Source of the DNA: Prochlorothrix hollandica PCC 9006 = CALU 1027
Lineage (GTDB): Bacteria > Cyanobacteriota > Cyanobacteriia > Prochlorotrichales > Prochlorotrichaceae
DNA length: 64,000 nt
Direction: 5' to 3'
Assembly: GCF_000332315.1 (NCBI RefSeq)
Contig: NZ_KB235933.1
Location: forward strand, 683,992 to 747,991
A program made the translations under genes and the position numbers. How positions within the stretch are numbered: position 1 is the stretch's first letter; each line of letters opens with the position of its first letter. Positions 34,341 through 43,899 of this stretch are shown here, one piece after another. A model generated the notes under the pieces. The model saw nothing but the letters and a program-made list of their open reading frames with translations, ran no database searches and was not told where the DNA came from.

Positions 34341-35870
34341 ATGACCACCCTCCTCCAAAACCCCCTGCGGGTCGGCCTGCGCCAAGAACGAATTCCCGAA
34401 CCCCAAATTCTCGTTATCTTTGGGGCATCCGGTGACCTCACCCAACGCAAACTGGTGCCTGCCCTCTATCAAATGCACCTAGAGCGCCGCCTTCCCCCTG
34501 AACTGACGATCGTCGGCGTGGCGCGGCGGGACTGGAGCCATGACTTTTTCCGGGAACACCTGCGCCAAGGCATCGAAGAATTTGGGGAAGGTCTCCAGTC
34601 TGAGGAAGTCTGGGAAACTTATGCCCAGGGCATTTACTACTGTGCCGGGGACATGGATAACCCCGCCAGTTACCAACGCCTCAAAGCCTTTTTAGGGGAA
34701 CTGGACGAGCAACGGGGGACGCGGGGTAACCGCACCTTTTATCTGTCGGTGGCTCCCCGCTTTTTTGGGGAAGCGGCCAAGCAGTTGGGCGCTGCCGAAA
34801 TGCTCAAGGATGCCCGTAAAACCCGCCTAGTCATCGAAAAACCCTTTGGCCGCGACTTGGGATCGGCCCAAGTCCTCAACCGCATCGTCCGCAGTGTCTG
34901 CCAAGAAAACCAGATTTACCGCATTGATCACTACCTGGGCAAAGAAACCGTCCAAAACCTGCTGGTGTTCCGCTTTGCCAATGCCATCTTTGAACCCCTC
35001 TGGAATCGCCAGTTTGTGGATCATGTGCAAATCACCGTGGCGGAATCCGTGGGTCTGGAGGGTCGCGCTGGCTACTACGAAACCTCCGGTGCCCTGCGGG
35101 ACATGGTGCAAAACCACCTGATGCAACTGTTTTGCCTCACCGCCATGGAAGCCCCCAACTCCCTGGATGCCGACGCTATCCGCAGCGAAAAGGTGAAGGT
35201 GATTGAGGCCACCCAACTGGCCCACCTGGACAACCTCGATCTCTGCGCTGTGCGGGGCCAATATACGGCGGGCTGGATGAAGGGCAAGCCGGTTCCGGGC
35301 TATCGGGACGAAGAGGGCGCAGCCCCCAACTCCACCACCCCCACCTATGCGGCCCTAAAGCTCCATGTCAATAATTGGCGCTGGCAAGGGGTTCCCTTCT
35401 ATCTGCGCACCGGTAAGCGAATGCCCAAAAAGGTCAGCGAAATTGCCATCCAGTTCCGGGAAGTTCCCCACCTCATGTTCCAGTCCGCCACCAAGGAGGT
35501 TAACCAAAATATCCTAGCCTTGCGCATCCAGCCCAACGAAGGAATTGCCATGCGCTTTGAGGTCAAAACCCCCGGTTCTTCCCTGCGCACCCGCACGGTG
35601 GACATGGATTTCCGTTACGATGCCGCCTTTGGTCAGCCCAACCAAGATGCCTATGCCCGGTTATTGGTGGACTGTATGGTGGGGGATCAGACCCTATTCA
35701 CCCGCGCCGATGAGGTGGAAGCGTCCTGGCGGGTGCTGACTCCAATTCTGGATATTTGGGATGCCCCCAGCACCTCCGATGTTGTTCCCTTCTATGAGGC
35801 GGGGACCTGGGAACCGGTGGAAGCGGAATTGCTCCTGAACCGGGATGGCCGCAAGTGGCGACGGTTATAA
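34341..35870 (+). CDS. zwf: Glucose-6-phosphate 1-dehydrogenase
   Basis: The protein has 509 residues. The Rossmann fingerprint is [18 protein letters not shown] near 27, the substrate and catalytic motif is [21 protein letters not shown] near 194, and [11 protein letters not shown] lies between them. It oxidises glucose 6-phosphate to 6-phosphogluconolactone and yields NADPH, the entry step of the oxidative pentose phosphate pathway, in the cytoplasm. In cyanobacteria it is redox-regulated and needs OpcA, whose gene follows on the same strand. No strong Shine-Dalgarno sequence is visible before ATG 34341; the upstream gap carries two tandem arrays. Confidence 0.96.
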   Translation: MTTLLQNPLRVGLRQERIPEPQILVIFGASGDLTQRKLVPALYQMHLERRLPPELTIVGVARRDWSHDFFREHLRQGIEEFGEGLQSEEVWETYAQGIYYCAGDMDNPASYQRLKAFLGELDEQRGTRGNRTFYLSVAPRFFGEAAKQLGAAEMLKDARKTRLVIEKPFGRDLGSAQVLNRIVRSVCQENQIYRIDHYLGKETVQNLLVFRFANAIFEPLWNRQFVDHVQITVAESVGLEGRAGYYETSGALRDMVQNHLMQLFCLTAMEAPNSLDADAIRSEKVKVIEATQLAHLDNLDLCAVRGQYTAGWMKGKPVPGYRDEEGAAPNSTTPTYAALKLHVNNWRWQGVPFYLRTGKRMPKKVSEIAIQFREVPHLMFQSATKEVNQNILALRIQPNEGIAMRFEVKTPGSSLRTRTVDMDFRYDAAFGQPNQDAYARLLVDCMVGDQTLFTRADEVEASWRVLTPILDIWDAPSTSDVVPFYEAGTWEPVEAELLLNRDGRKWRRL

Positions 35871-36050
35871 CCCGGCTTCTAGGGGCTAAGGCTAACATGA
35901 GGTAAAAAATGGGCTGAAATGACCTTCTCCCCCAGGCAGAGGGATTTAGGGTGAGGGTCTTGGGAAAAGTCGTCCATTGCCTAACTAACGACGGCTGGGG
36001 CGGCTGGGGCGATCGTACCTCCCATCTCCCCCCGCCCCGCTTTCTCCGCC

Positions 36051-36116
36051 ATGCGCTCCCTCCCATGCGTTCCCTCCCATGCGCTCCCTCCCATGCGCTC
36101 CCTCCCATGCGCTCCC
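36051..36116. repeat. 14-bp tandem repeat upstream of opcA
   Basis: ATGCGCTCCCTCCC is repeated 4.7 times. Each unit contains an ATG, and one of these opens a frame that runs into opcA (from 36079), but the encoded Pro/Ser/Leu leader is not conserved-looking. The remaining zwf-opcA gap holds only a dispersed 'GGGATTTAGGGTGAGGGTC' repeat near 35942. Confidence 0.85.
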
Positions 36117-36189
36117 AGTCCCTCCCTTCCCCAGTATCCCCCTCGGATTTTCCCGTTCCTGTTCATCCCCTTTATTCCCCCTATTTCCC

Positions 36190-37521
36190 ATGAATACCCC
36201 CGTTGTTGCGCTCCAAAAGCCCAAAACTATTTCCGTAGACAACATTGAAGCTGAACTCAGTGAAATCTGGCGAACCCATCAAGTGGATGGCAGCAGTGTC
36301 GTGTCCCGTGCGGCCACCTTTAGCATGGTGGTCTATGAACCGGAAGAGTTTCAGCAACTGCTGGCGGCCCTCGGTTTTTATGATGGACCCGTGGATGGCA
36401 TCCATGGACCCGCCACCAAAGATGCCGTCATGCAGGCCCAAAAAGCCTATGGGATGCGGCGCACCGGACGGGTGGATTCCCTAACCCTGAAGCGGCTCCG
36501 GGAAGAATTCCAGGCTGCCCCCTCGCCGATCGAATTCAACAGCCCCACCAATATGCGGGGCTTCAGCATCAGCGATGCCATTGCGGCCCAGCACCCCTGC
36601 CGCATCATCACCCTCTGTCCTGTTTTGGGGGATGAAACGGGAATTTCGGCCCAGGTCTCCGCCTATTGTCCGGTGCAAAAGGGCTTTGATAGTTCCCTGG
36701 TCTGTTGCGAATACATCACCCTGCGCGGCTCCAAGGCGGAATTGCAAGACATCGGGGAACTGGTCACCTCTTTGATGATCCAGGACTTGCCCCAGTTTGT
36801 CTGGTGGAAGGCGACCCCCAACCCGGAACAGCCCCTGTTCCAATACCTGTCCGCAGCTTGCACCTGCATGATTTTCGACTCCTGCTATTTCAGCGATCCG
36901 GAAGCGGAGTTTATTCGGTTGCAGCAATTGATTGAACAGGAAACCTATGTGGCGGATTTGAACTGGCACCGGCTCTCTGCATGGCAGGAACTGACAGCAG
37001 CAGCCTTTGATCCCCCCGATCGCCGGGAGTCTTTGGGGGAGATCGATCGCATCACCATCGACTATGAAAAAGGCAACCCCGCCCAAGCCCTGCTGTTCCT
37101 GGGGTGGCTCGCCAGCCGTCTGGACTGGAAACCCCTGTCCTACAGCGATGAAGGGGGCGACTATTTGATCCGTCGCCTGAAGTTCAGCGGGTCCAATAAC
37201 CGGGACATCGAAGTGGAACTGGGGGGAGTGCCCACCGCCGACTGGGGCGAAATTCCCGGTGACCTCATCGGCCTGCGCCTGATGTCCACCAACCCCGAAG
37301 CCAACTGCTGCACCATTCTCTGCTCGGAAACCACCGGCTGTATGCGCATGGAATCCGGGGGCACGGCCCAATCCTGTCGCACGGAGCAGGTCACTCCCCC
37401 CTCCGATGAAAAAGCAGAACTCCTCCTGGGGCAACAGTTGCAAAGCTGGGGCCGGGAAGTGTTGTATGAAGAGAGTCTGGCGATCGCGGTGCAGATCCTG
37501 AAAACCCAGCAGGAGCCATAG
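36190..37521 (+). CDS. opcA: OpcA, allosteric activator and assembly protein of G6PDH
   Basis: Start ATG 36190 (MNTPVVALQKPKTISVDNIE) is chosen since upstream sequence is a tandem repeat. The 443-residue product has the OpcA features: LSEIWRT near 23, a peptidoglycan-binding-like helical motif (LLAALGFYDGPVDGIHGPATKDAV, which breaks into two short motifs about residues 57-80), TLCPVLGDETGISAQVSAYC, and VWWKATPNPEQPLFQ. OpcA binds glucose-6-phosphate dehydrogenase and raises its activity; thioredoxin control acts through its cysteines. It follows zwf by about 320 bp. Confidence 0.93.
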   Translation: MNTPVVALQKPKTISVDNIEAELSEIWRTHQVDGSSVVSRAATFSMVVYEPEEFQQLLAALGFYDGPVDGIHGPATKDAVMQAQKAYGMRRTGRVDSLTLKRLREEFQAAPSPIEFNSPTNMRGFSISDAIAAQHPCRIITLCPVLGDETGISAQVSAYCPVQKGFDSSLVCCEYITLRGSKAELQDIGELVTSLMIQDLPQFVWWKATPNPEQPLFQYLSAACTCMIFDSCYFSDPEAEFIRLQQLIEQETYVADLNWHRLSAWQELTAAAFDPPDRRESLGEIDRITIDYEKGNPAQALLFLGWLASRLDWKPLSYSDEGGDYLIRRLKFSGSNNRDIEVELGGVPTADWGEIPGDLIGLRLMSTNPEANCCTILCSETTGCMRMESGGTAQSCRTEQVTPPSDEKAELLLGQQLQSWGREVLYEESLAIAVQILKTQQEP

Positions 37522-37563
37522 ACCCTACTGGACTGACACAACGTCTGAGAGGCTTATGTTTCC

Positions 37564-37704
37564 GTAGGTTGGGTTGAGCCGCCCAAGACCCCAGACACAC
37601 CGCCCCAACCTAACGGGCGAAACCCAACGGGCCAGTGGGCGATCGCCCCCACCTCTGGGTCTTGCCAGGTCCCTTGTTGGGTTTCGTGCCTCTACCCAAC
37701 CTAC
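37564..37704. repeat. Family-2 palindromic repeat, copy C (inverted relative to 27 kb copies)
   Basis: The 141-bp unit GTAGGTTGGGTTGAGCCGCC to TCTACCCAACCTAC is the reverse orientation of the two 27-kb copies, with the same AGGTC and CCAACCTAACGGGCG internal segments. It lies just after opcA, where a transcription end is expected. Confidence 0.85.
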
Positions 37705-37765
37705 AGCTACAGCGACCATCCCCGTCCCTGGATCCAAGATGCTGCCCGTGCTGACAAAGACATTT

Positions 37766-37794
37766 TGCTGGCCTACCAGATATGGTAGGATTAT
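37766..37794 (+). promoter_or_regulatory. Possible promoter and palindrome upstream of rpsP
   Basis: The perfect 6-bp inverted repeat CTACCA-GATA-TGGTAG (37773-37788) overlaps a weak promoter-like pair TTGCTG (37766) and GATTAT (37789) with 17-bp spacing, about 95 bp before rpsP. An operator or leader hairpin is possible. Confidence 0.3.
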
Positions 37795-37888
37795 TTTTCG
37801 GTTAACTCTGACTTGATCCGAGGCCACCCCAGCCCTAGCTCAGAGCCAGCCGAGTTTGGCACACCCAGAGAATTACGTTGAGATCACA

Positions 37889-38146
37889 ATGGTTAAGCTG
37901 CGCTTGAAGCGATTTGGCAAAAAACGGGAAGCAAGTTATCGCATTGTGGCGATGAATAGTGTCGCTCCCCGTGATGGTCGCCCCCTAGAAGAATTGGGAT
38001 TCTACAACCCCCGCACCGACGAGACCCGGTTAGATGTGCCCGCTCTGGTGCGCCGCCTGCAACAAGGTGCCCAACCCACCTCCACCGTGCGCCGGATCCT
38101 AGAAAAAGCCAATGTTTTTGAGCAGGTTGGTGCCAGCGTTGAGTGA
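37889..38146 (+). CDS. rpsP: 30S ribosomal protein S16
   Basis: Start ATG 37889 ([20 protein letters not shown]) gives 85 residues, the normal S16 length. The motifs [20 protein letters not shown] and the N-terminal strand are diagnostic. It belongs to the 30S subunit and helps assembly of its 5' domain. The stop TGA is one base before the KH gene start, so rpsP, the KH gene and probably phoH form an operon, an arrangement conserved in cyanobacteria. Confidence 0.97.
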   Translation: MVKLRLKRFGKKREASYRIVAMNSVAPRDGRPLEELGFYNPRTDETRLDVPALVRRLQQGAQPTSTVRRILEKANVFEQVGASVE

Positions 38147-38147
38147 T

Positions 38148-38558
38148 ATGTCCTTGGTTACCACCCCCCCACCCCTACAACCCGACTATGGGGCTTTAAT
38201 CCGATTTCTCATAGAACCTTTATTGGATTCCCCCAGTTCCTTAAAGGTGGACTGTGAGGTTTTGGGCCAAGGTACCCGTGTTTTCATTCGCCTTGCCTTT
38301 GCTGATGCAGACAAAAGCGTTGCCCTGGGACGGGGTGGGCGTAATGTACGGGCCATCCAAGTGCTGCTGAAATCTGTCGGACAGATGGCCCAACAAACCG
38401 TGACCCTGGATATTTTTGGGGAACAAAGCGCAGACTACAGTCGCCCTCCCCGCAGTGCATCGTTTTCCCGTCCCGGTCCCTCCCGGCCCGGTCCCTCCCG
38501 ACCCAGTGTCGAATCGGGAGTTCCCCGTGCTCGCCCTCGGCGTTTATCAGACGGTTGA
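38148..38558 (+). CDS. khpA: KH-domain RNA-binding protein (KhpA)
   Basis: Start ATG 38148 lies one base after the rpsP stop. The 136-residue protein has a KH domain with the GxxG loop in LGRGGRNVRAIQVLLKSVG near residue 61. KhpA-type proteins bind RNA broadly and act with Jag/KhpB in other bacteria. The C-terminal tail is repetitive (RPGPSRPGPSRP) and basic, an extension beyond the usual 75-80-residue core. Close coupling to rpsP suggests a translation-linked role. Confidence 0.88.
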   Translation: MSLVTTPPPLQPDYGALIRFLIEPLLDSPSSLKVDCEVLGQGTRVFIRLAFADADKSVALGRGGRNVRAIQVLLKSVGQMAQQTVTLDIFGEQSADYSRPPRSASFSRPGPSRPGPSRPSVESGVPRARPRRLSDG

Positions 38559-38711
38559 TGATTCTAGGGTTCATGGGCTTAAGGGTAGGGGATCCCATGA
38601 GTGGTTTACTAGGCTGGGGATCCACCCCATTGATCTTCACCGGAGGCGATCGTGGACCCCGTAGCTTGCTGCCAGGGACTGGGGAAATGCTGAAGGGGGA
38701 TAGCTTGCCCT

Positions 38712-39662
38712 ATGGCTGATGTCACGGTCATCCATCTGCCCACGATCGACAGCGCCATCGCCCTCGTGGGGGAACAGGAAGAAAACCTCAAACTCATGGC
38801 CGCCGCCCTGGGTTCTAAGTTGGTGCTGCGGGGCCAAGAATTGCATATTTCCGGCACAGCGTCCCAACAAGAGCGATCCCAAGCCCTGATCCAGTCCCTT
38901 GCGAACCTCTGGAGCCAGGGCATTGCCGTTACCAGTGTGGACATTGCCACCGCCCGCCATGCCTTGGATACCCAGCGGCAACCAGAACTCCAGACTCTCC
39001 AGCGCAACGTCCTCGCCAAGACCCGCCTAGGGGTGGAAGTCCGGGCCAAAACCTTCCGCCAACAGCGCTATGTCCAAGCCATCAGCAGCCATGCCCTGAC
39101 CTTTTGCGTGGGTCCAGCGGGCACCGGTAAAACCTATTTAGCCGCTATTTTAGCGGTGCAGTCCCTGTTGAACGGGGAGTATGAGCGCCTAATTCTGACC
39201 CGGCCCGCCGTGGAAGCGGGGGAGCGTTTGGGGTTTTTGCCGGGGGATTTACAACAGAAAATTAACCCCTACCTGCGGCCCCTCTACGATGCCCTCTATG
39301 AGATGGCCGATCCGGAGCGGGTCGCTGGATTAATGGAACGGGGCATTATTGAGGTGGCCCCCTTGGCCTATATGCGGGGTCGCACCTTGAATAATGCTTT
39401 TGTGATTTTGGACGAGGCCCAAAACACGACCCCGGCTCAAATGAAAATGGTGCTAACTCGCCTGGGGTTTAAATCCCGCATGGTGGTGACGGGGGATGTG
39501 ACCCAAACGGATTTGCCCAGCCATCAAACCTCCGGCTTAGCAGTGGCCCAGACAATTTTGGCGGGGGTGGAGGGTATTGCCTTTTGCCAGTTTAGCTATG
39601 CCGATGTGGTGCGCCATCCCCTGGTGCAGCGGATTGTCGAAGCCTATGAGCGCAACGAGTAA
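38712..39662 (+). CDS. phoH: PhoH-like P-loop ATPase
   Basis: The protein has 316 residues. Walker A is CVGPAGTGKTYLA near 133, Walker B is AFVILDEAQNTT near 230, and RLILTRPAVEAGERLGFLPG and MVVTGDVTQTDLP are typical PhoH motifs. PhoH proteins are RNA-linked ATPases of the helicase-like class with roles in RNA processing. It follows khpA by 153 bp on the same strand, the usual cyanobacterial order rpsP, KH protein, phoH. Confidence 0.93.
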   Translation: MADVTVIHLPTIDSAIALVGEQEENLKLMAAALGSKLVLRGQELHISGTASQQERSQALIQSLANLWSQGIAVTSVDIATARHALDTQRQPELQTLQRNVLAKTRLGVEVRAKTFRQQRYVQAISSHALTFCVGPAGTGKTYLAAILAVQSLLNGEYERLILTRPAVEAGERLGFLPGDLQQKINPYLRPLYDALYEMADPERVAGLMERGIIEVAPLAYMRGRTLNNAFVILDEAQNTTPAQMKMVLTRLGFKSRMVVTGDVTQTDLPSHQTSGLAVAQTILAGVEGIAFCQFSYADVVRHPLVQRIVEAYERNE

Positions 39663-39698
39663 CGGGCGAGTCATGCCTAAACGGCGAGTTCGAGCATC

Positions 39699-39754
39699 CT
39701 CTAGGGTTTGCCCTCTAGGGTTTGCTCTCTAGTTTTTGCCCTCTAGTTTTTGCT
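39699..39754. repeat. 14-bp tandem repeat, four units
   Basis: CCTCTAGGGTTTGC twice, then TCTCTAGTTTTTGC and CCTCTAGTTTTTGC. The array overlaps the last codons and stop of the convergent fibrillin gene at 39743, so part of that protein's C-terminus (VLSKN) is encoded by it. Confidence 0.85.
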
Positions 39755-40336
39755 CAGGACAAACACGCTACCTTCGTTGCCCCGTACAATGCGTAGGTTT
39801 TCATCCAGATAGGTGACATCAATCCAGCCCTGGCGATCGCCGGATTTCAGCCGCAGATCCAGACCCAAAAAGCGGCGATCGCGTCCCAATTCCTCGATCC
39901 ACTGGCTGGGGTCTTGGTAGCCCAACAGGGTCCGCAACCCCACCACAAACCGCTCAAATCCCACCGTCAGCCGCTGATTATTGGTCACCTCAAACCGAGC
40001 CACCACACTGATCAGACCCCCAGGCAAGGGGCTGGCCTTCAGTTCAGCGATATTAAACACCTGACCGCTGCGGGTGCGGATGCATTGGTAGACCTGTCCC
40101 AGTTGCACTAGGGGTAGGCGATCGCTGCTCAAGAGTTCGCTGCTGGTGGTGTACAGCAGTCGCCAGTTGCCCTCCAAGAGGCTGGTGGCTCGGGTCGCAT
40201 TGCGGGTGGGGTTGCGCCGCTCCAGTTGGGCCACCTGCTCCAGAATCAGATCCCGTTGCGCCGGGGTGGACAGCAAGCCCCGGTTTTGCCCAGCCAGGGT
40301 TTCCAGCAGGCGAGTTTTGGTTTCGTTATTGGCCAT
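39743..40336 (-). CDS. PAP/fibrillin family protein
   Basis: The protein has 197 residues. The motifs LLEGNWRLLYTTSSELL near 53 and the C-terminal WIDVTYLDENLRIVRGNEGSVFVL match the plastid lipid-associated protein (PAP/fibrillin) family. Such proteins have a lipocalin-like barrel, bind lipids or isoprenoids, and in cyanobacteria localise to thylakoids and protect photosystems. The gene converges on phoH. A family-1 MITE starts 12 bp upstream of its ATG, so the promoter lies in or beyond the element. Confidence 0.88.
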   Translation of the reverse strand: MANNETKTRLLETLAGQNRGLLSTPAQRDLILEQVAQLERRNPTRNATRATSLLEGNWRLLYTTSSELLSSDRLPLVQLGQVYQCIRTRSGQVFNIAELKASPLPGGLISVVARFEVTNNQRLTVGFERFVVGLRTLLGYQDPSQWIEELGRDRRFLGLDLRLKSGDRQGWIDVTYLDENLRIVRGNEGSVFVLSKN

Positions 40337-40347
40337 TATCGGGGTTC

Positions 40348-40450
40348 TACAGCAGTCCTAAATGGGTCGTGTGGTGCGCGCCCGGAGGGCGCGCACCACC
40401 CAAGGGGTTTCAGCCATCGAGATGCCTACAACTGATTTAGGGTTGCTGTA
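40348..40450. mobile_element. MITE-like palindromic element, family 1, copy 3
   Basis: A 103-bp copy with ends TACAGCAGTCCTAAAT and ATTTAGGGTTGCTGTA and a central GCGCGCCCGGAGGGCGCGC palindrome. It is directly upstream of the fibrillin gene. The rest of 40451-41002 is non-coding, with a dispersed CTCACCCTAAATCCC repeat at about 40594 and short direct repeats (GGTGTTTGTCTCT, GCATTTGCATTT) before speE. Confidence 0.85.
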
Positions 40451-41002
40451 AGGCGATTAATACTTCAGGGGGATGGTACCGTGGCAGTTGTCTCCCAGTC
40501 TACCCTGTTGGGGCTGAGGCCGTAACAACCCCCAATCCCCTAAAGGCGGAGCCTCCGTGCCCGTCCTGGATTCGCTCCCCTGTCCCAAAGACCCTCACCC
40601 TAAATCCCTCTCCCAGGACGGGAGAGGGACTTTGAAGAAGTCTTGCTCTCTATCTCCTGTTGGCTGAGCGAAGCCGCAGCCGGGAGAAGGGGCTGGGGAT
40701 GAGGGTTTCCCATACGTTGCACATCGCCTAAATAATGGCAGAATAAAAGCCGCCTATCTCTCGCGTCTTTGCATCGTAGGGGCGAAGCATGGGCGGCAAA
40801 ACTTGGGGCGATCACCCAGAGAATACCTGCGCCCATGCTTCGCCCGTACCCAAAATGGGGGCATTGACCTCCCCTGATTTCAATCCGATCCTGCCCCCCC
40901 AATGACGAGATGCGCCCTGGTGTTTGTCTCTGGTGTTTGTCTCTCGCATTTGCATTTTGCATTTGCATTTCTCTTTTGTCTCTCTCTAAGGTTAACAACT
41001 CC

Positions 41003-41890
41003 ATGGTATCCCTTCCCCTTGATCCCAACCTTTGGTTAATTGATGGTAGCGACACTTACCTGTTAGGTATTCGCCACCATGGACAGGTCTTATTTGACGA
41101 GCAATCCCCCTATCAACGGGTGCGCATTTATGACACCATTGACCATGGTAAAATGCTGACGGTAGATAGCTTAGTGATGTGTACGGAAAAGGATGAATCC
41201 GCCTACCATGAAATGATTATTCAGGTGCCCATGGTGGCCCATGGCGCGGTCAAGGATGTGTTAATTATTGGGGGCGGTGATGGGGGCAGCGTGCGGGAAG
41301 TGGTGCGCCATCCGGGGGTCGATCGGGTGACCATGGTGGAAATCGATGAGGTGGTGGTGCGGGCTTCCCAGCAGTTTTTGCCCAGCCTTGCCTGTGCCTT
41401 TGATCACCCCAAGCTCACCTTGATGATTGATGATGGCATTGCCTTTATGGATCAAGCAGCGGATGCCAGCTTTGATTTAATTGTGGTGGATTCTTCCGAC
41501 CCCGTTGGCCCTGCGGAGGGGCTGTTTACCTCAGCCTTTTATCAACAGGTTTATCGTTGCCTCAAACCAGGGGGCGTGATGACGGTTCAAAGTGAATCCC
41601 CCTCCTTTAATCAATCCGCTTTTAGGGCATTGCACCACTGTCTCCGGGGTGTGTTTGGAGCCGATCAAACCCATTGCTACCTCACGGTTCTACCCACCTA
41701 TCCCACGGGTATTTGGAGCTTTAATTATTGCACGAAGGGGGGGGCACATCCGTTTCATAGCCTCGATCGATCCCTGGCTGCTACCGTTGCCCAAACTCAT
41801 AACTTGCGTTATTACAACGCCGATATCCATACCGCAGCGTTTCAGTTGCCCACCTTTATCCAGCAACTTTTAACGGATGGGGCTGACTAA
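41003..41890 (+). CDS. speE: Spermidine synthase
   Basis: Start ATG 41003 (MVSLPLDPNLWLIDG) is chosen; the frame extends to 40910 through repeat-derived codons. The 295-residue protein has the aminopropyltransferase motifs QSPYQRVRIYDT, VLIIGGGDGGSVREVVRH (decarboxy-SAM binding) and VDSSDPVGPAEGLF with the catalytic Asp. It transfers an aminopropyl group to putrescine to make spermidine, or a related polyamine. AAGG lies about 12 bases upstream, a weak site. The gene is monocistronic as seen here. Confidence 0.92.
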   Translation: MVSLPLDPNLWLIDGSDTYLLGIRHHGQVLFDEQSPYQRVRIYDTIDHGKMLTVDSLVMCTEKDESAYHEMIIQVPMVAHGAVKDVLIIGGGDGGSVREVVRHPGVDRVTMVEIDEVVVRASQQFLPSLACAFDHPKLTLMIDDGIAFMDQAADASFDLIVVDSSDPVGPAEGLFTSAFYQQVYRCLKPGGVMTVQSESPSFNQSAFRALHHCLRGVFGADQTHCYLTVLPTYPTGIWSFNYCTKGGAHPFHSLDRSLAATVAQTHNLRYYNADIHTAAFQLPTFIQQLLTDGAD

Positions 41891-41891
41891 C

Positions 41892-41953
41892 GGGCACCTC
41901 AATGGGGCAGGTGGCGCAGCCGCCCGCCACCATGAATCGAGGTGCCCATTAGG
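41892..41953. repeat. Hairpin-forming repeat downstream of speE
   Basis: CGGGCACCTCAATGG and GAATCGAGGTGCCC form the outer stem, and GGTGGCGCAGCCGCCCGCCA forms the inner one. The inner core recurs near 61370. Lying between speE and the convergent pilT, it may stop transcription, but it has no T-run. Confidence 0.6.
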
Positions 41954-42057
41954 GTGAAAGGTTTTCCCTTCAAGGGGGACAAAATGAACGGGAGAGGGGC
42001 AGAGTGCCCCAGTCTCCCGCCCCACGTGGCTAGCCGAGTCGGTCACGCCTCGGAACC

Positions 42058-43520
42058 CTAGACACGACCCCGCAGCATTTGGGCCATTTCGTTGGCCTTG
42101 GGTGAGTTCTCCAAGGCGGTTTCCTCCGTGATCCGTCCTTCCTCATAGAGACGATAGAGGGATTGATTGGAGGTACACATGCCATCGAAGGTACAGCGGG
42201 GAATAATCGCTTCCACCTCTTCAATGTCACCGCGACGGATGAAATCCTTAATGGCATCCGTGTTGATCATGATTTCGTGGAAAGCAGCCCGCTTGCCGTC
42301 CGTCGTGCGACAGAGACCTTGGGCCACCACGCAAATCAACGACTCCGCCACCGCGATGCGGATGGGATCCTGTTCCGCAGGGCTGAACATATTCAAAATA
42401 CGTTCAATGGTTTTCACGGCACTGTTGGTGTGCAGCGTTCCCATTACCAAGTGACCCGTTTGGGCTGCTTTTAGGGCCGTTTTAATGGTGGTTTGATCCC
42501 GAATTTCCCCCACCAGAATTAAGTCAGGATCTTCCCGCAAAGATGCTTTGAGGGCGCTCTCAAACTGGAGGGTATGAATACCCACTTCCCGGTGTTTGAC
42601 CAAGGATTTACGACTTTGGTGGACAAATTCAATGGGATCCTCAATGGTGATGATGTGGTGGGGCATTTCCCGATTGATATAGTCAATCATCGCCGCCATA
42701 GTGGTGGATTTCCCCGAACCTGTGGGACCGGTCACCAGAATCAGACCTTTATGGGAATGGCAGAGATCCCGGAAAATGGGGGGAGTTTTCAACTGTTCCA
42801 GGGTCAGGATCTTGAGGGGGATCAAGCGGATGACCATGGATGGACCCTTGAGGGCATCAAAGACGTTGATCCGAGCGCGGGCAAAGTCATATTGGGTGGC
42901 TCCGTCAAAGTCCAAGGTTTCTTGGAAACGGCGAATTTCTTCGTCGCTCATGATTTCCTTGAGCCACGCCATGAAGGTGGGCAGATCCGTTTCCGGGTAG
43001 TCCGTGGGTTCGATCTGACCCCGATCGCGGAAGCGAGGCACCTCTCCCACCCCTACGTGAATATCAGAAATGCCGTTATCGCTAGCCTTCTTGGCGATCT
43101 CATAGAGGGTGGGCTGACCCGGACTGGGGGCGGGGGCAGCGGCGGCTCCTCCCCGAGGGGCTGCACCGGGGGCGGGACGGGTGCCGGGACGAGCACCTGC
43201 GGCAGGGGGTGCCCCAACAGCGGGGGGTCGAGGCGGTGCGCCGGGGGCGGCGGTGCCCAAGGCCGGGGGTCGAGGCGGTGAGCCGGGGGGTCGAGGCGGT
43301 GCGCCGGGGGGCGGCGGTGCCCCAAGGCCGGGGGGTCGAGGCGGTGCGCCGGGGGCGGGGGCGGCGGGGGTGCGCCGGGGGGCCGCATTTGACGGGTGGC
43401 ATCGGTGGCTCCAGCGGCGGCCATGGGGGGAGGAATTGCCGCTGTGGCCTCTGGATCAATGCGGGGACGACCAGCCATGGGAGGGGGAGGAGGCAGGGGC
43501 TGATTGTGGGGGTTAGTCAT
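42058..43520 (-). CDS. pilT: PilT twitching-motility ATPase with apparent N-terminal frameshift
   Basis: From about 43380 down to 42058 the frame encodes the PilT core: TLYEIAKKASDNGISDIHVG, Walker A GPTGSGKSTTMAAMI, Asp box IEDPIEFVHQ and Walker B LILVGEIRD, a hexameric ATPase powering type IV pilus retraction. The natural start is ATG 43520 (MTNPHNQPLPPPPP): GGGAG lies 6 bases upstream and Pro-rich leaders are usual in cyanobacterial PilT. That start is in another frame. The two frames join only if one base is gained or re-read in the GC-rich tract at about 43230-43390. Without the shift, translation would need a TTG at 43260. Possible causes are a sequencing error, homopolymer variation or a real mutation. 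Confidence 0.85.
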
Positions 43521-43650
43521 AAAAAACTCCCGGATGGAATAATTCGCGAGCGGCAGGGATAGCAAAGATTAATTGCCCCCAGTGTAGCAAGGGGGCTTAA
43601 TCCTGGATCAAGGCTCCTCTGGATTATCCGACGGCGTTAAGGATAAGACC

Positions 43651-43706
43651 CTCACCTCTGATCCCTCGCCTCTGATCCCTCACCTCTGATCCCTCACCTC
43701 TGATCC
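43651..43706. repeat. 14-bp tandem repeat, four units
   Basis: CTCACCTCTGATCC is repeated four times in the 380-bp gap between the divergent pilT and gltX genes. The rest of the gap holds no gene. Confidence 0.85.
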
Positions 43707-43899
43707 CTCCCCCAGGGTGAGAGCAGGGGTTTGCAAGATGGGGGCGCAGTCTATGGGGACGGTCGGGGGTTGGGGTAGCCTAGATGACCCCCGATCGCGG
43801 GGGACTCGAAAGCTGCTAGGATGGGCAGTTGCGTGAGATTCTGTGTCGTGTCTTCTGTGTCGTATCGTCTGGGTCGTTTCGGATTCAGTAGTAAATATT

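Noticed and set aside
36481..37443. 320-residue minus-strand ORF opposite opcA
   Set aside because: It is antisense to a well-supported OpcA frame, with low-complexity Gly/Gln content and no family match.
42574..43281. 235-residue plus-strand ORF opposite pilT
   Set aside because: It is a shadow of the PilT core and of the Pro/Gly-rich leader repeats.
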